Shown here piece by piece: positions 25,578 to 33,311 of a stretch of 36,164 nt of DNA (its first letter is position 1; every line of letters starts with the position of its first letter). A program made the position numbers and the translations under genes. Source of the stretch: Chloroflexi bacterium OLB13 (GTDB taxonomy: Bacteria > Chloroflexota > Anaerolineae > Aggregatilineales > Phototrophicaceae); contig JZRA01000090.1 of assembly GCA_001567485.1 (NCBI GenBank), positions 1-36,164 on the forward strand. Reading direction: 5' to 3'. The notes beneath the pieces are model-generated. The model was not told where the DNA came from. It ran no database searches and saw only the letters and a program-made list of their open reading frames with translations.

Positions 25578-26735
25578 CTATTCGCATCCGCCGATCGTCT
25601 GACACAGCTGACGGATATGCAGGCGGTCGTGCTGCGCGGTGAAGTAAGCCATTTCTAGGAACGTGGTCGGCCCGAAAATGCTGTGGCGCGCTGTACGATC
25701 CCATGTCGCCGGTGTTACAGATTCAATGAAGTCGATGGTGTTCTGACGCTCTTTTAGGAACACATACGGCAGCAGCGCGTGAGCCGACCGAAACAGCGGG
25801 TAGTCGGACGGCGGCGGTGGATCATTCGGCTGTGTGACGAACGGGTCAGGCTCCACGGCGATGCGTTCCAAGCGCGGGCGATGGATACTGCGCTCATACT
25901 CGGTGAGGTGGCATAAGATCTCGGCCGGCGACCACTCGTCTGGAAACGGATGTTGATCCCAAAACCGCGGTGGCATATCCGCCACGACGCCGAAGATCGA
26001 TCCGAGGTTGCCGAGCCACTGCGGCACGATGGATTGGCTCGTGATCGCGGGCGGCATCCACTCCGGGAGGCACGGGAGGTCGTCGAGAAATTGGCCGAGC
26101 GTCTCCCAGTTCAGGTGACGGGTGTGCAGCCCGACGATTCCGGCGGCCTGAATGTCGTACACCGGTTCATCACCGACCATCACGGCCTCGTCCGGCTCCA
26201 GTCCGCAGCGAGCGAGGATCTCGCCGTAGTAAGCGGGCGATGGCTTGGTGAAGTGCATGTTGTCGGCGGTGGTGACGAAGTCGTAGTACGTGAAGTCGCC
26301 GGGCAGCCCCGCCCATGTCAATCGCAGCCGAATCGCTTCTTCAGGATATACCGGGTTGGTGGCGATCACGATCTTGTAGCCGGCGCTGCGCACGCGGTCA
26401 ATGACGGTTTCGGCCGCCGGCGCGGGTGACGTATTGGCGCGCAGTTCCTTGTATTCGGTCTCGTAGAACTCGGTGAAGGCCTCGCTTAGCCCTTTGGCAG
26501 TCAGCGGGAGGATACGGTGCAGCAGCATCCAGTAGATTTCAAGATTGGTCTGCCAAATGTTACGCGGGCCTGCCATGATCTGCACACCTTCGCGCAGATG
26601 TTCGCCCGGCTCGATGTTCCACCGCCGCTTGAAGAATCGGTTGATGCGCGAGACATAACCCGCCACGAATTCCGGAGTCGGGTTGCGCAGCAGCGTGTTG
26701 TCGAGGTCGAACAACACTGTCTTAATCACGATCAT
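25578..26735 (-). CDS. HAD-superfamily hydrolase fused to a DinB-like domain
   Basis: The 385-residue protein has two parts. Residues 1-235 are a HAD hydrolase: nucleophile motif FDLDNTLL (D10, D12), Ser/Thr motif ATNP, Lys in FTKPSP, and the acidic motif VMVGDEPVYDIQAAG. Residues about 240-385 resemble the DinB/DUF664 four-helix metal-binding fold, with the spaced histidines ILCHLTEYERSIHRP and TAQHDRLHIRQL. HAD enzymes are usually phosphatases; DinB-like domains are often thiol transferases or hydrolases. The ATG at 26735 (MIVIKTVLFDLDNTLL) is preferred, overlapping the Cys-rich gene by 14 bases. It is the last gene of the yebC-ruvC-ruvA run. Substrate unknown; a repair role is only suggested by context. 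Confidence 0.85.
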   Translation of the reverse strand: MIVIKTVLFDLDNTLLRNPTPEFVAGYVSRINRFFKRRWNIEPGEHLREGVQIMAGPRNIWQTNLEIYWMLLHRILPLTAKGLSEAFTEFYETEYKELRANTSPAPAAETVIDRVRSAGYKIVIATNPVYPEEAIRLRLTWAGLPGDFTYYDFVTTADNMHFTKPSPAYYGEILARCGLEPDEAVMVGDEPVYDIQAAGIVGLHTRHLNWETLGQFLDDLPCLPEWMPPAITSQSIVPQWLGNLGSIFGVVADMPPRFWDQHPFPDEWSPAEILCHLTEYERSIHRPRLERIAVEPDPFVTQPNDPPPPSDYPLFRSAHALLPYVFLKERQNTIDFIESVTPATWDRTARHSIFGPTTFLEMAYFTAQHDRLHIRQLCQTIGGCE

Positions 26736-27081
26736 CGTCCTCGAGCGCGCGCCGGAAGAGATCGAGGCCGGAGCTTCCTTGCGCATCTTTCGGGCAGCCG
26801 ACATACGGATCGGGAATCGGTATGTCGTGTTTCAGACAGTGCGCCGTCACGGTGATCTTGCGCCCGAAGCCGAGCATCCCCTTTGAGATCGTCAGAGTCA
26901 GCTCCATGTTCGGTGACGCATTCGCGTTCAGAATGTCCGGCACCGGGCACTTGCTGCAATCACTCGGCCGCCAGTGCAGCGAATTGGGGTTCAGCTTGGC
27001 GAGTCGGCATTCCTGTACGCTGCGTCCGCGAAAGTAGTCCTCGTAGTAGTGCTTGCATTCACGGCCTGCGGGTGTCTTCAT
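26722..27081 (-). CDS. Cys-rich conserved protein of unknown function
   Basis: This 119-residue protein has six cysteines (9, 25, 42, 45, 82, 96) and several histidines (11, 36, 81, 85), arranged as CKHYYEDYFRGR, ECRL, CSKCPVP, HCLKHD and GCPKD. The pattern suggests one or two metal sites, zinc or iron-sulfur. The end is acidic (EDDDRD). It lies between ruvA (20-base gap) and the HAD-DinB gene (14-base overlap), so coupled expression with the latter is likely. I do not recognise a named family, and function cannot be assigned. Confidence 0.8.
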   Translation of the reverse strand: MKTPAGRECKHYYEDYFRGRSVQECRLAKLNPNSLHWRPSDCSKCPVPDILNANASPNMELTLTISKGMLGFGRKITVTAHCLKHDIPIPDPYVGCPKDAQGSSGLDLFRRALEDDDRD

Positions 27082-27101
27082 CGGTGCGTTGTCTCCACAC
27101 G

Positions 27102-27677
27102 CTAGGCGAAATACTGCAGCGCCAGTCGAACACGCTCCTCGACATCGTCCGGCGCGTCATGCGGCAGGGCTTGAACGGCGGTTTGGGCCTCGACGATGCT
27201 GTAGCCCAACGCGACCAGCGTGTCGATGACGTCGCTGTTGATGTCACTGAACGGCATGATCGGCGCGGAATCCAGCCCGACTGCCAGCTTGTCTTTGAGT
27301 TCGAACAGAATCTTCTGTGCGGTCTTCTTGCCGATTCCCGGCACACGGCTCAAGATTTCGGGGCGATCCGCGACGATGGCGTTGCGCAGCGCGTCACCGG
27401 ACAGCGTGCTGAGGATCGACAGCGCGACCTTCGGGCCAACCCCGCTGACTGTAAGCAGGGTTTCAAACAAGTCGCGTTCGGCGGGCGTGACGAAGCCGTA
27501 GAGGGTCATCGAATCTTCACGCACGACCATGCTGGTATGAAGGATGAGATGCTCGCCGACGGCTCCGGTGACGGTTGGCGGCCCGTAGACCTTGTAGCCG
27601 ACGCCCCCGCACAACAGGATGACGTGATCACGCCCATCGACAGCGATGGTGCCTTGAAGCAGTGCGATCACTGCCAC
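27102..27677 (-). CDS. ruvA: Holliday junction helicase subunit RuvA
   Basis: RuvA binds Holliday junctions and loads the RuvB motor for branch migration. The 191-residue protein has the N-terminal OB-fold, two helix-hairpin-helix motifs (LLTVSGVGPKVALSIL and LSRVPGIGKKTAQKILFELKDKL) and the C-terminal three-helix domain III (DVIDTLVALGYSIVEAQTAVQAL). It starts at a GTG (27677) and overlaps the end of ruvC by 10 bases. No ruvB lies in the window. Confidence 0.96.
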   Translation of the reverse strand: MAVIALLQGTIAVDGRDHVILLCGGVGYKVYGPPTVTGAVGEHLILHTSMVVREDSMTLYGFVTPAERDLFETLLTVSGVGPKVALSILSTLSGDALRNAIVADRPEILSRVPGIGKKTAQKILFELKDKLAVGLDSAPIMPFSDINSDVIDTLVALGYSIVEAQTAVQALPHDAPDDVEERVRLALQYFA

Positions 27678-28165
27678 CCTCCGATCGCGTTAAACCGCGC
27701 GCTGTGAATGTCGGTGATCGCTACGGCGAGCGCGTCGGCCGCGTCGTCGGGGCGAGGGATCTTGTCGAGGTTGAGCATCAGGCGGGTCATTTCCTGCATC
27801 TGCTTCTTATCGGCGTTGCCATACCCGGTCAAGCTTTGTTTGATCTCGGCCGGCTTGTACTCGGTGATCGGCAGCCCTGCTTGATGGAGCGCCAGCAGGA
27901 TCACACCGCGCGCGTGAGCGACATTGATCCCGGTCGTCACGTTCTTGCCGAAGAACAGGATCTCGACGCCGGCCCGATCAGGCTGGAACTGTCTAATCAC
28001 GGCCGCGAGGGACGTATAGATCGTTTCCAACCGTTCCCAAAGCGGTGTGTGTGCAGGGGTCGTGATGACGTCGTAAGCGACTGCTTGCAGCGCCCCGTCG
28101 GAGAGTTCTCGCACCAACCCGTAACCGACTGTCGCCGTACCGGGGTCGATGCCCAATGAAAGCAC
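27668..28165 (-). CDS. ruvC: Crossover junction endodeoxyribonuclease RuvC
   Basis: RuvC resolves Holliday junctions by paired nicks. The 165-residue protein has the RNase-H-like fold with the four acidic residues D7 (LGIDPG), E68 (GVEILFFGKN), D141 and D144 (PDDAADALAVAI), matching the family spacing, and the QSLTGYGNADK basic loop. It starts 4 bases after the yebC stop and overlaps ruvA by 10 bases, so the three form one translation-coupled operon. Confidence 0.96.
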   Translation of the reverse strand: MLSLGIDPGTATVGYGLVRELSDGALQAVAYDVITTPAHTPLWERLETIYTSLAAVIRQFQPDRAGVEILFFGKNVTTGINVAHARGVILLALHQAGLPITEYKPAEIKQSLTGYGNADKKQMQEMTRLMLNLDKIPRPDDAADALAVAITDIHSARFNAIGGWQ

Positions 28166-28169
28166 TGCG

Positions 28170-28922
28170 TTAGGCCGTTTCTAGCGCAGCGATGACGGAA
28201 TCGTTCACAAGCAGGTTGGACGCCACGGACTGCACATCGTCAAGTTCTTCGAGTGCCTCTTGGAGCTTCAGGTTGGCGACTGCGCGATCCACTGGCAGTT
28301 CGGTCTCGTTGCTCGGCTTCCAGAACAATTCCGATTCGTCCACCGTGTAACCTGCTTCAGAGAGTGTGTGCTCGACGATGGCTAGCATCTCGCGGGGGGT
28401 ATAGACCGAGAAACCGCCGTCGTCTTCGACCACGTCTTCCGCGCCGGCATCCGCAGCGGCCATGAACAACGAGTCAAAATCGACGCCAGTGCCGGCGACC
28501 TTGATATACCCGGTTTGGGTGAACTGCCACGCCACCGATCCCGCCGACGCCAGCGATCCACCAGCTCGATTGAATACGCGCTTGATGTCGGCCAAGCTGC
28601 GATTCTTGTTATCGGTGAGGACGTCGATCATGAACGCGATGCCGTCGGTTCCGTAGCCCTCGTAGGTGATTTCGTCCATCGCGACGCCTTCGAGTTCCCC
28701 GGTGCCGCGTTTGATGGCGCGCTCGATGTTGTCGCGCGGCATGTTGGCCGCACGTGCCTTGACGACGGCGAGCTTAAGTTTTGCGTTGGCGTTTTCGTCT
28801 CCACCGCCATCGCGTGCGGCCAACATGATATCACGGGCGATGCGGGTGAAGATTTTTCCGCGCTGGGCGTCTGCGGCCGCTTTGGCGCGCTTTATGGTAG
28901 ACCACTTACTATGGCCAGACAT
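28170..28922 (-). CDS. yebC: YebC/PmpR-family protein (TACO1 family)
   Basis: The 250-residue protein starts with the invariant MSGHSKWSTIKRAKAAADAQRGKIFTRI-type N-terminus and keeps the Gly-rich YEGYGTDGIAFMIDVLTDNKNR signature and the FNRAGGSLASAGSVAWQF region. YebC proteins have been described as transcriptional regulators and as ribosome-associated factors that ease translation of proline-rich stretches. Placement immediately upstream of ruvC is a long-known order. Its promoter (TCGACT, 17 bases, TATGAT) overlaps that of the divergent gene at 29071. Confidence 0.95.
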   Translation of the reverse strand: MSGHSKWSTIKRAKAAADAQRGKIFTRIARDIMLAARDGGGDENANAKLKLAVVKARAANMPRDNIERAIKRGTGELEGVAMDEITYEGYGTDGIAFMIDVLTDNKNRSLADIKRVFNRAGGSLASAGSVAWQFTQTGYIKVAGTGVDFDSLFMAAADAGAEDVVEDDGGFSVYTPREMLAIVEHTLSEAGYTVDESELFWKPSNETELPVDRAVANLKLQEALEELDDVQSVASNLLVNDSVIAALETA

Positions 28923-28961
28923 CGTAAACTGCTCCGAAACTGTCGTGGTTTTGGCTGATTA

Positions 28962-28994
28962 TGCTATCATAGCCGACGGCCCTAGCCAAGTCGA
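28962..28994. promoter_or_regulatory. Overlapping divergent promoters, yebC operon and FecR-like gene
   Basis: On the minus strand TCGACT (28994-28989) and TATGAT (28971-28966), 17 bases apart, precede yebC by about 37 transcribed bases. On the plus strand the same DNA reads TGCTATCAT (28962-28970), an extended -10, which could drive the gene at 29071 with a leader of about 94 bases. The two -10 elements share bases 28966-28970, so only one polymerase could be bound at a time. Confidence 0.5.
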
Positions 28995-29070
28995 AACGAA
29001 GCGCGGCCGCGCAGTTTTGGGCCGATCGCGCACGATCGATCACCGTGGCGGGCAGTCGAAAGGTCATGCT

Positions 29071-30405
29071 GTGGAACCCGTGACGTACGAAGCACCGCAA
29101 CCCATGTCGCTCAACTTGCAGCGGATTGCGTGGGCCGTGCTCATCGCGTCATTCATCGCGTTCTGTGTGTTGGTCACGGTATCGGCGCTGAGCCTGTACA
29201 ACTTCCTGTTCAAGTCCACCGTCCCGTTGGCGATCTACGCGGAAGTCAGCCGTGGATCGCTGGGGATCACCGGCGCAGACCTGCGCGAGGATGTTGAACG
29301 TGGCTCACGAGTTATCAGCGTTGGCAACTTTGTGCGGCCGAACGAACAGGACTCGCAAGGAGTGATCGCGCTGCGCGATCCGCAGATGGACGACCTGTTC
29401 GTGGGCAGTGTCGCGTTGATCGGAGCGACGACCTCGACCGCTGTGCGCTCGGCCGAGCGCCCGCGTTTCGAGTGGGGGACGTCTGGCTATATGGCGACCT
29501 TCGGCTCGGCTCAGGGGCGCTTTGAGGTCATTCTCGCCGGGGGATTGCCGCGCTCGGCGGAGCTGATTCTCCGTTCGACACAAGGGACGCAGGTGCGCAT
29601 TCGGCAGGCTGGCCGGTTCGAGATCGAGTTCCGCGACGAGACGGTAACGGTGTTCAGTCACGGCGGCACGGCGTCGCTGATTCCGCCTGCGCAGAGTGTG
29701 GAGTACGTCATTACGGCGGGCAGCGGCAGTGAATACTCGCTGCCGACCGGTGATCTGCGGGCGCTGGTGCCGACGTTCAACCTGATCCAGAACAGCAGTT
29801 TTGAAGACGTGATGCTGCAATCTGACCGGAACGCGCCGCTCAACTGGGCGTGCAATCATACCAATGTCGAGGTCAACGCGCCGCGAGGGACGTTCACGGT
29901 GCAGCAGCAAGATGGGCGCAGCGTGCTGCGGATGGCCCGCACGGGCGGCGCCCTGAGCAACGGCGAGACGATCTGTCAGCAGGGGTTGGCGCGCGGTGAA
30001 GTCTGGCAGGACATCTCGCAGTACGAGACGCTTAATCTGATCGTGGAGCTGAATATCGCATACCAGTCGCTTCCGGTGTGTGGATTCGTCGGCAGTGAGT
30101 GTCCGCTGATGGTGCGCATCGACTACATTGACGCGAAGGGCGAACTGGGCGAGCTGATCTTCGGTTTCTATTCGCTGCCCGGCCCGCCTGAGCGTTACGC
30201 GCAGACATGCGAGAGCTGCCGTGTGCCGCACATGCGCCTGCGAGAGAAATCGTGGTACACGTTCGACAGCGGCAATCTGCTCGCCGGTTTTCCGGCTGAT
30301 CTGCGCCCGGTCGCCATCTCGCGGATTCGATTCTACGCGTCCGGTCACGAGTACGACACACGAGTGAGCCGTCTGGAACTCACCGCAGGCAACGTTAACC
30401 CGTAG
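29071..30405 (+). CDS. Membrane-anchored FecR-like protein of unknown function
   Basis: The 444-residue protein has a single N-terminal membrane helix (IAWAVLIASFIAFCVLVTVSALSLYNFLF, about residues 16-44) with a large outer part. Residues about 120-225 resemble a FecR/DUF4880-like beta domain (STQGTQVRIRQAGRFEIEF, VTVFSHGGTASLIPPAQSVEYVI). From about 245 the NSSFED...NWAC pattern and later strands suggest a carbohydrate-binding-like beta sandwich, with Cys-containing loops (CQQGL, CGFVGSECPL, CESC). A GTG at 29071 is preferred because AAAGG lies 7 bases before it; ATG 29104 is an alternative. The open frame further upstream is antisense to yebC. No FecI-like sigma factor or receptor is adjacent, so iron signalling is not implied. 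Confidence 0.75.
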   Translation: MEPVTYEAPQPMSLNLQRIAWAVLIASFIAFCVLVTVSALSLYNFLFKSTVPLAIYAEVSRGSLGITGADLREDVERGSRVISVGNFVRPNEQDSQGVIALRDPQMDDLFVGSVALIGATTSTAVRSAERPRFEWGTSGYMATFGSAQGRFEVILAGGLPRSAELILRSTQGTQVRIRQAGRFEIEFRDETVTVFSHGGTASLIPPAQSVEYVITAGSGSEYSLPTGDLRALVPTFNLIQNSSFEDVMLQSDRNAPLNWACNHTNVEVNAPRGTFTVQQQDGRSVLRMARTGGALSNGETICQQGLARGEVWQDISQYETLNLIVELNIAYQSLPVCGFVGSECPLMVRIDYIDAKGELGELIFGFYSLPGPPERYAQTCESCRVPHMRLREKSWYTFDSGNLLAGFPADLRPVAISRIRFYASGHEYDTRVSRLELTAGNVNP

Positions 30406-30415
30406 TGAATCAAAA

Positions 30416-30439
30416 CGACCCGCCGTTTTCGGCGAGTCG
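30416..30439. terminator. Possible terminator between convergent genes
   Basis: CGACCCGCC and GGCGAGTCG pair with one mismatch around a GTTTTC loop, 11 bases after the stop of the FecR-like gene and before the convergent membrane-protein gene. No T-run follows on the plus strand; TTTTG follows on the minus strand. Confidence 0.4.
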
Positions 30440-30459
30440 CGGGTATCACACGGGGCTGT

Positions 30460-30816
30460 CTAGAGTCCGCTCTTGCGCGCGTCCTCTTCTGTCCACTGAT
30501 TCAAAGCAGACCGTACCACCTTCGGAGCACGCTCGCGCGCCGGCCCCTCGATGAACCCGAACGCGAATGAGGCGAGCAGTGCGATACCGAGGATCCCGAA
30601 TCCGATTGGCAGGATCGCTGCGCCGTGGCCGGTGAGCAGACCCGTCAGCACGGTGGGCAGAATCGCCACGAAGCCCATGCAGGCGATCAGATTGAGAACC
30701 CGCGCGGGCGCTCCGCCATAGACGTGCTCGCGCCGTTCTGAGCTGCGTGCCGTTAATGGCCCGGCGATTAGAGCAACCGCGCCGCCTACGAGCAGCATGA
30801 GTGTCGTCGAATCCAT
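30460..30816 (-). CDS. Small membrane protein in the carbamoyltransferase cluster
   Basis: This 118-residue protein has three hydrophobic segments (TLMLLVGGAVALIAGPL, LNLIACMGFVAILPTVLTGLL, AAILPIGFGILGIALLASFAFGF) and a charged C-terminus. The ATG at 30816 is preferred to the open frame reaching 30858, because upstream bases are part of a 12-bp stem-loop. It is the last gene of the cluster, 87 bases after the DUF5989 gene and behind that stem-loop, so it may be expressed at a different level. I do not recognise a family. Confidence 0.65.
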   Translation of the reverse strand: MDSTTLMLLVGGAVALIAGPLTARSSERREHVYGGAPARVLNLIACMGFVAILPTVLTGLLTGHGAAILPIGFGILGIALLASFAFGFIEGPARERAPKVVRSALNQWTEEDARKSGL

Positions 30817-30851
30817 AGGTAGTGCTGACCTCTCAGCAGTCGTCAAATGCG

Positions 30852-30888
30852 ACAGCACGATACAGATCGGTGCCCCGTATCGTGCTGT
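30852..30888 (-). terminator. Stem-loop between DUF5989 gene and the last cluster gene
   Basis: ACAGCACGATAC (30852-30863) pairs perfectly with GTATCGTGCTGT (30877-30888), 12 bp with a 13-base loop, 15 bases after the DUF5989 stop. No T-run follows on the minus strand. It could be a partial terminator, an RNA processing or stability element, or a protein site. Confidence 0.5.
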
Positions 30889-30903
30889 GCGGTTGTCGTA
30901 AGA

Positions 30904-31134
30904 CTAGAACAGCGGGTAGATGAACGGCGCGAGGAACGACGCTCCGCCCGCCACGATAATCAAGCCGAAGATCAGCAGGACGACGATCATCGGGATCATC
31001 CAATACAGCTTGCGCTGCCACAGGAACGACAACAGCTCGCGCATGACGCCGAAACGTCCAGCGACGGCGTTCGAGCCGCGCGAACCCATCAGCTCGCTAG
31101 GAAGTCTGTCGTTGTCGGTTGAAAGCTCGGTCAT
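30904..31134 (-). CDS. DUF5989-family small membrane protein
   Basis: This 76-residue protein has a variable hydrophilic N-terminus and then the DUF5989 pattern: FGVMRELLSFLWQRKLYWMIPMIVVLLIFGLIIVAGG with one membrane helix, ending LAPFIYPLF. DUF5989 proteins commonly sit beside NodU/TobZ-type carbamoyltransferases, as here (22 bases downstream of that gene). Function is not established; membrane recruitment of the carbamoyltransferase or of its substrate is a reasonable inference. Confidence 0.85.
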   Translation of the reverse strand: MTELSTDNDRLPSELMGSRGSNAVAGRFGVMRELLSFLWQRKLYWMIPMIVVLLIFGLIIVAGGASFLAPFIYPLF

Positions 31135-31156
31135 GGTCGGGATAACCTCTTCTGGC

Positions 31157-32953
31157 TTACGATCTGGTTGGCTTACGGACGAGCAGCGTTTCCATGACCA
31201 ATAGGTCGATGTCGCTGTTGACGAACGTGTTCAAGGCGTTCGCCGGCGTATTCACGATCGGTTCGCCGCGCAGGTTGAATGACGTGTTCAACACGACAGG
31301 CACGCCCGTAAGCTGCCCGAACCGCTCGATAACTCCATAGTAGCGCGGATTCGTCTCGCGCTCAATCGACTGTAACCGTCCGGTTCCCTTATGCACGACC
31401 GCCTGTATCTCGTGCTGCTTTTCTTCACGCACGGGGGCGACCATCAGCATATATCGCGGCGCTTCGTGCTCTTGCACTTCGGGATAATCGAAGTACTCGA
31501 GGGCGCGGTCACGCAGGACGACCGGCGCGAATGGACGGAACGGCTCGCGGAACTTGATCTTGGTGTTGACGACTTCCTTCATCGCCTCGGTGCGCGGGTC
31601 AGCGAGGATTGAGCGTGCGCCAAGCGCGCGCGGCCCCCACTCGAAGCGGCCCTGCATCCAACCGACGACCTTGCTGTGGGTCAATTCCTCGGCCACCACG
31701 TCAAGCAGCTTGTCGGGGTTATCCGTGAACGATTCGAACTTGATCCCGTTGTCTGTGAGCACCTTGGCGATCTCGCCTTCGGTGTAGGATTGGCCCCAGT
31801 ATGCGTGCGGCATCACCCACTTGCGCGGCTTGTTCAGCACGATGTGCCATGCCCACAGCGCGGCGCCCAACGCACCGCCATCGTCGCCCGACGCGGGTTG
31901 AATATAGATCTCTTTGAACGGAGTCTCGTTGAGCAGACGCCAGTTGGCCTTAGTATTGAGCGCGACGCCACCAGCCATGACCAGCTTGTCGAGGCCGGTC
32001 TTGGCGTGTAGATGATTGCAGATCGCAATCAGGGCGTCCTCGGTGGCTTTCTGGATCGTCGCCGAGACATCCGCATAATGTTGGTTCTGTTCCATCGCGG
32101 CACGCTCGCCCGCGCGCTCCGGGTTCGTCTCCATCGTGAAAAAGTCGGACTCGGCAGGGCGAGGCTGGCCGAACAGATCGACGAATTTCTGGCTGAAGCT
32201 GCTATCCGCCGAGTGAGCGAAGCTGAAGTAGTCAAGGTTGAGCCGGAAGCTGCCGTCGTTCGGGTTGAGATGGAAGACCTTCTCCATCTTGTCCATGTAA
32301 CGCGGCGTGCCATAGGGCGACATGCCCATCACCTTATACTCACCGTTGTTGACCCGGAATCCGAGCCACGCCGTGAACGCCGAGTAGAGCAGGCCGATCG
32401 AATGCGGGAAGCGCTGCTCGGAGAATAGGGTGATGTCGTTGGCGCCCGTTTCGCCATCCCAGACGCTGCGCGCTTGACCGAGCGTCGTTGTTGTCCACTC
32501 GCCGACGCCATCGCATGTGAACACCGCCGCTTCCTTGAACGGTGACGCGAAGAACGCGCTCGCGGCGTGGCTCATGTGATGGTCGCAGAACAGCAGCTTG
32601 TTCGGGTCGATGCCAAGTCGGTTGACGATGATGTTCTTGGCCCAGAGCTTTTCGCCCATCCACGCGAAGATCGCCTCGCGCCACACGCCTGCCGACTTCG
32701 GGAACGTGTTAAGCGTGGTCTGCAAGATGCGCTCGAACTTGTGCAGCGGCTTCTCGTAGAACACCACATAGTCGAGGTCATTGACGGTGATGCCCGCCTG
32801 ACGCAGGCAGAACGAGATCGCCTGAATCGGCATACGGTTGTCGTGCTTGCGGCGGCTGAAACGTTCTTCCATCGACGCGGCGACTAGTTCGCCGTCGCGA
32901 ATCAGCGCAGCGGCGGAATCATGGTACAGCGCCGAAATTCCGAGAATGTACAT
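31157..32953 (-). CDS. NodU/TobZ-family carbamoyltransferase
   Basis: The family transfers a carbamoyl group from carbamoyl phosphate, through a carbamoyl-adenylate, to a hydroxyl of a sugar or natural product. The 598-residue protein has the N-terminal Kae1/TsaD-like domain (ILGISALYHDSAAALI, the metal-binding DHHMSHAASAFFASPF, TCDGVGEWTTTT, LVMAGGVALNTKANW) and the C-terminal carbamoyltransferase domain (GRFEWGPRALGARSILADPR, FRPFAPVVL, NTSFNLRGEPIVNTPANAL). Both active sites appear intact. It lies 6 bases after the small SxtJ-like gene and before DUF5989. No antibiotic or Nod-factor genes are near, so the acceptor is probably an envelope glycan or lipid; that is inference. Confidence 0.94.
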   Translation of the reverse strand: MYILGISALYHDSAAALIRDGELVAASMEERFSRRKHDNRMPIQAISFCLRQAGITVNDLDYVVFYEKPLHKFERILQTTLNTFPKSAGVWREAIFAWMGEKLWAKNIIVNRLGIDPNKLLFCDHHMSHAASAFFASPFKEAAVFTCDGVGEWTTTTLGQARSVWDGETGANDITLFSEQRFPHSIGLLYSAFTAWLGFRVNNGEYKVMGMSPYGTPRYMDKMEKVFHLNPNDGSFRLNLDYFSFAHSADSSFSQKFVDLFGQPRPAESDFFTMETNPERAGERAAMEQNQHYADVSATIQKATEDALIAICNHLHAKTGLDKLVMAGGVALNTKANWRLLNETPFKEIYIQPASGDDGGALGAALWAWHIVLNKPRKWVMPHAYWGQSYTEGEIAKVLTDNGIKFESFTDNPDKLLDVVAEELTHSKVVGWMQGRFEWGPRALGARSILADPRTEAMKEVVNTKIKFREPFRPFAPVVLRDRALEYFDYPEVQEHEAPRYMLMVAPVREEKQHEIQAVVHKGTGRLQSIERETNPRYYGVIERFGQLTGVPVVLNTSFNLRGEPIVNTPANALNTFVNSDIDLLVMETLLVRKPTRS

Positions 32954-32959
32954 CTATAC

Positions 32960-33187
32960 CTACCATTGATTCCGGGCGGAATTGATGTCTCGACCCACAG
33001 GATGACGCTCGACCCAGACGGCTTCCCCTTTGCGTTGAAGCGGGTCGGTCAGAAACCGGGAGATGAGGCCAAACGGTATGAGGATGGTGTAATAGAACGC
33101 GGTGATGATCGCGCGTCCCTGCACTTCACCGACGATCTTCGAGATCAGCGTGAAGCGCTCCCAACCTAGTTTTATCCCTGAAGGCAC
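32960..33187 (-). CDS. Small SxtJ-like membrane protein
   Basis: This 75-residue protein, first in the cluster, reads LGWERFTLISKIVGEVQGR, then one hydrophobic segment (IITAFYYTILIPFGLISRFL), then DPLQRKG and an Arg/Trp-containing tail. Short proteins of this pattern recur next to NodU-type carbamoyltransferases and DUF5989, in the manner of the SxtJ product in saxitoxin clusters. It starts at a GTG (33187) with GAGG 9 bases before. A regulatory or membrane-anchoring role for the enzyme is plausible but unproved. Confidence 0.75.
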   Translation of the reverse strand: MPSGIKLGWERFTLISKIVGEVQGRAIITAFYYTILIPFGLISRFLTDPLQRKGEAVWVERHPVGRDINSARNQW

Positions 33188-33233
33188 GACGTATCCTCGG
33201 TGGCAGCTTATCAGGTGGACAAGTCAGCAGGTC

Positions 33234-33263
33234 ATCATATCACCCGCGCTGAACGAGCGTCTA
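33234..33263 (-). promoter_or_regulatory. Promoter of the carbamoyltransferase cluster
   Basis: On the minus strand TAGACG (33263-33258), an 18-base spacer and TGATATGAT with an extended -10 (TATGAT 33239-33234) lie upstream of the GTG at 33187. Transcription would start near 33227. Confidence 0.6.
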
Positions 33264-33311
33264 GTCAGAACTCCGACGATTGACCGACGCGGTGCTTGCG
33301 CTCCGCTTCGC

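Noticed and set aside
28666..29070. Upstream extension of the FecR-like reading frame
   Set aside because: It runs antisense through yebC and crosses the divergent promoter; the GTG at 29071 with AAAGG is a better start.
29305..30348. Minus-strand frame of about 347 codons over the FecR-like gene
   Set aside because: Arg/His/Gln-rich composition and no ribosome site; antisense shadow.
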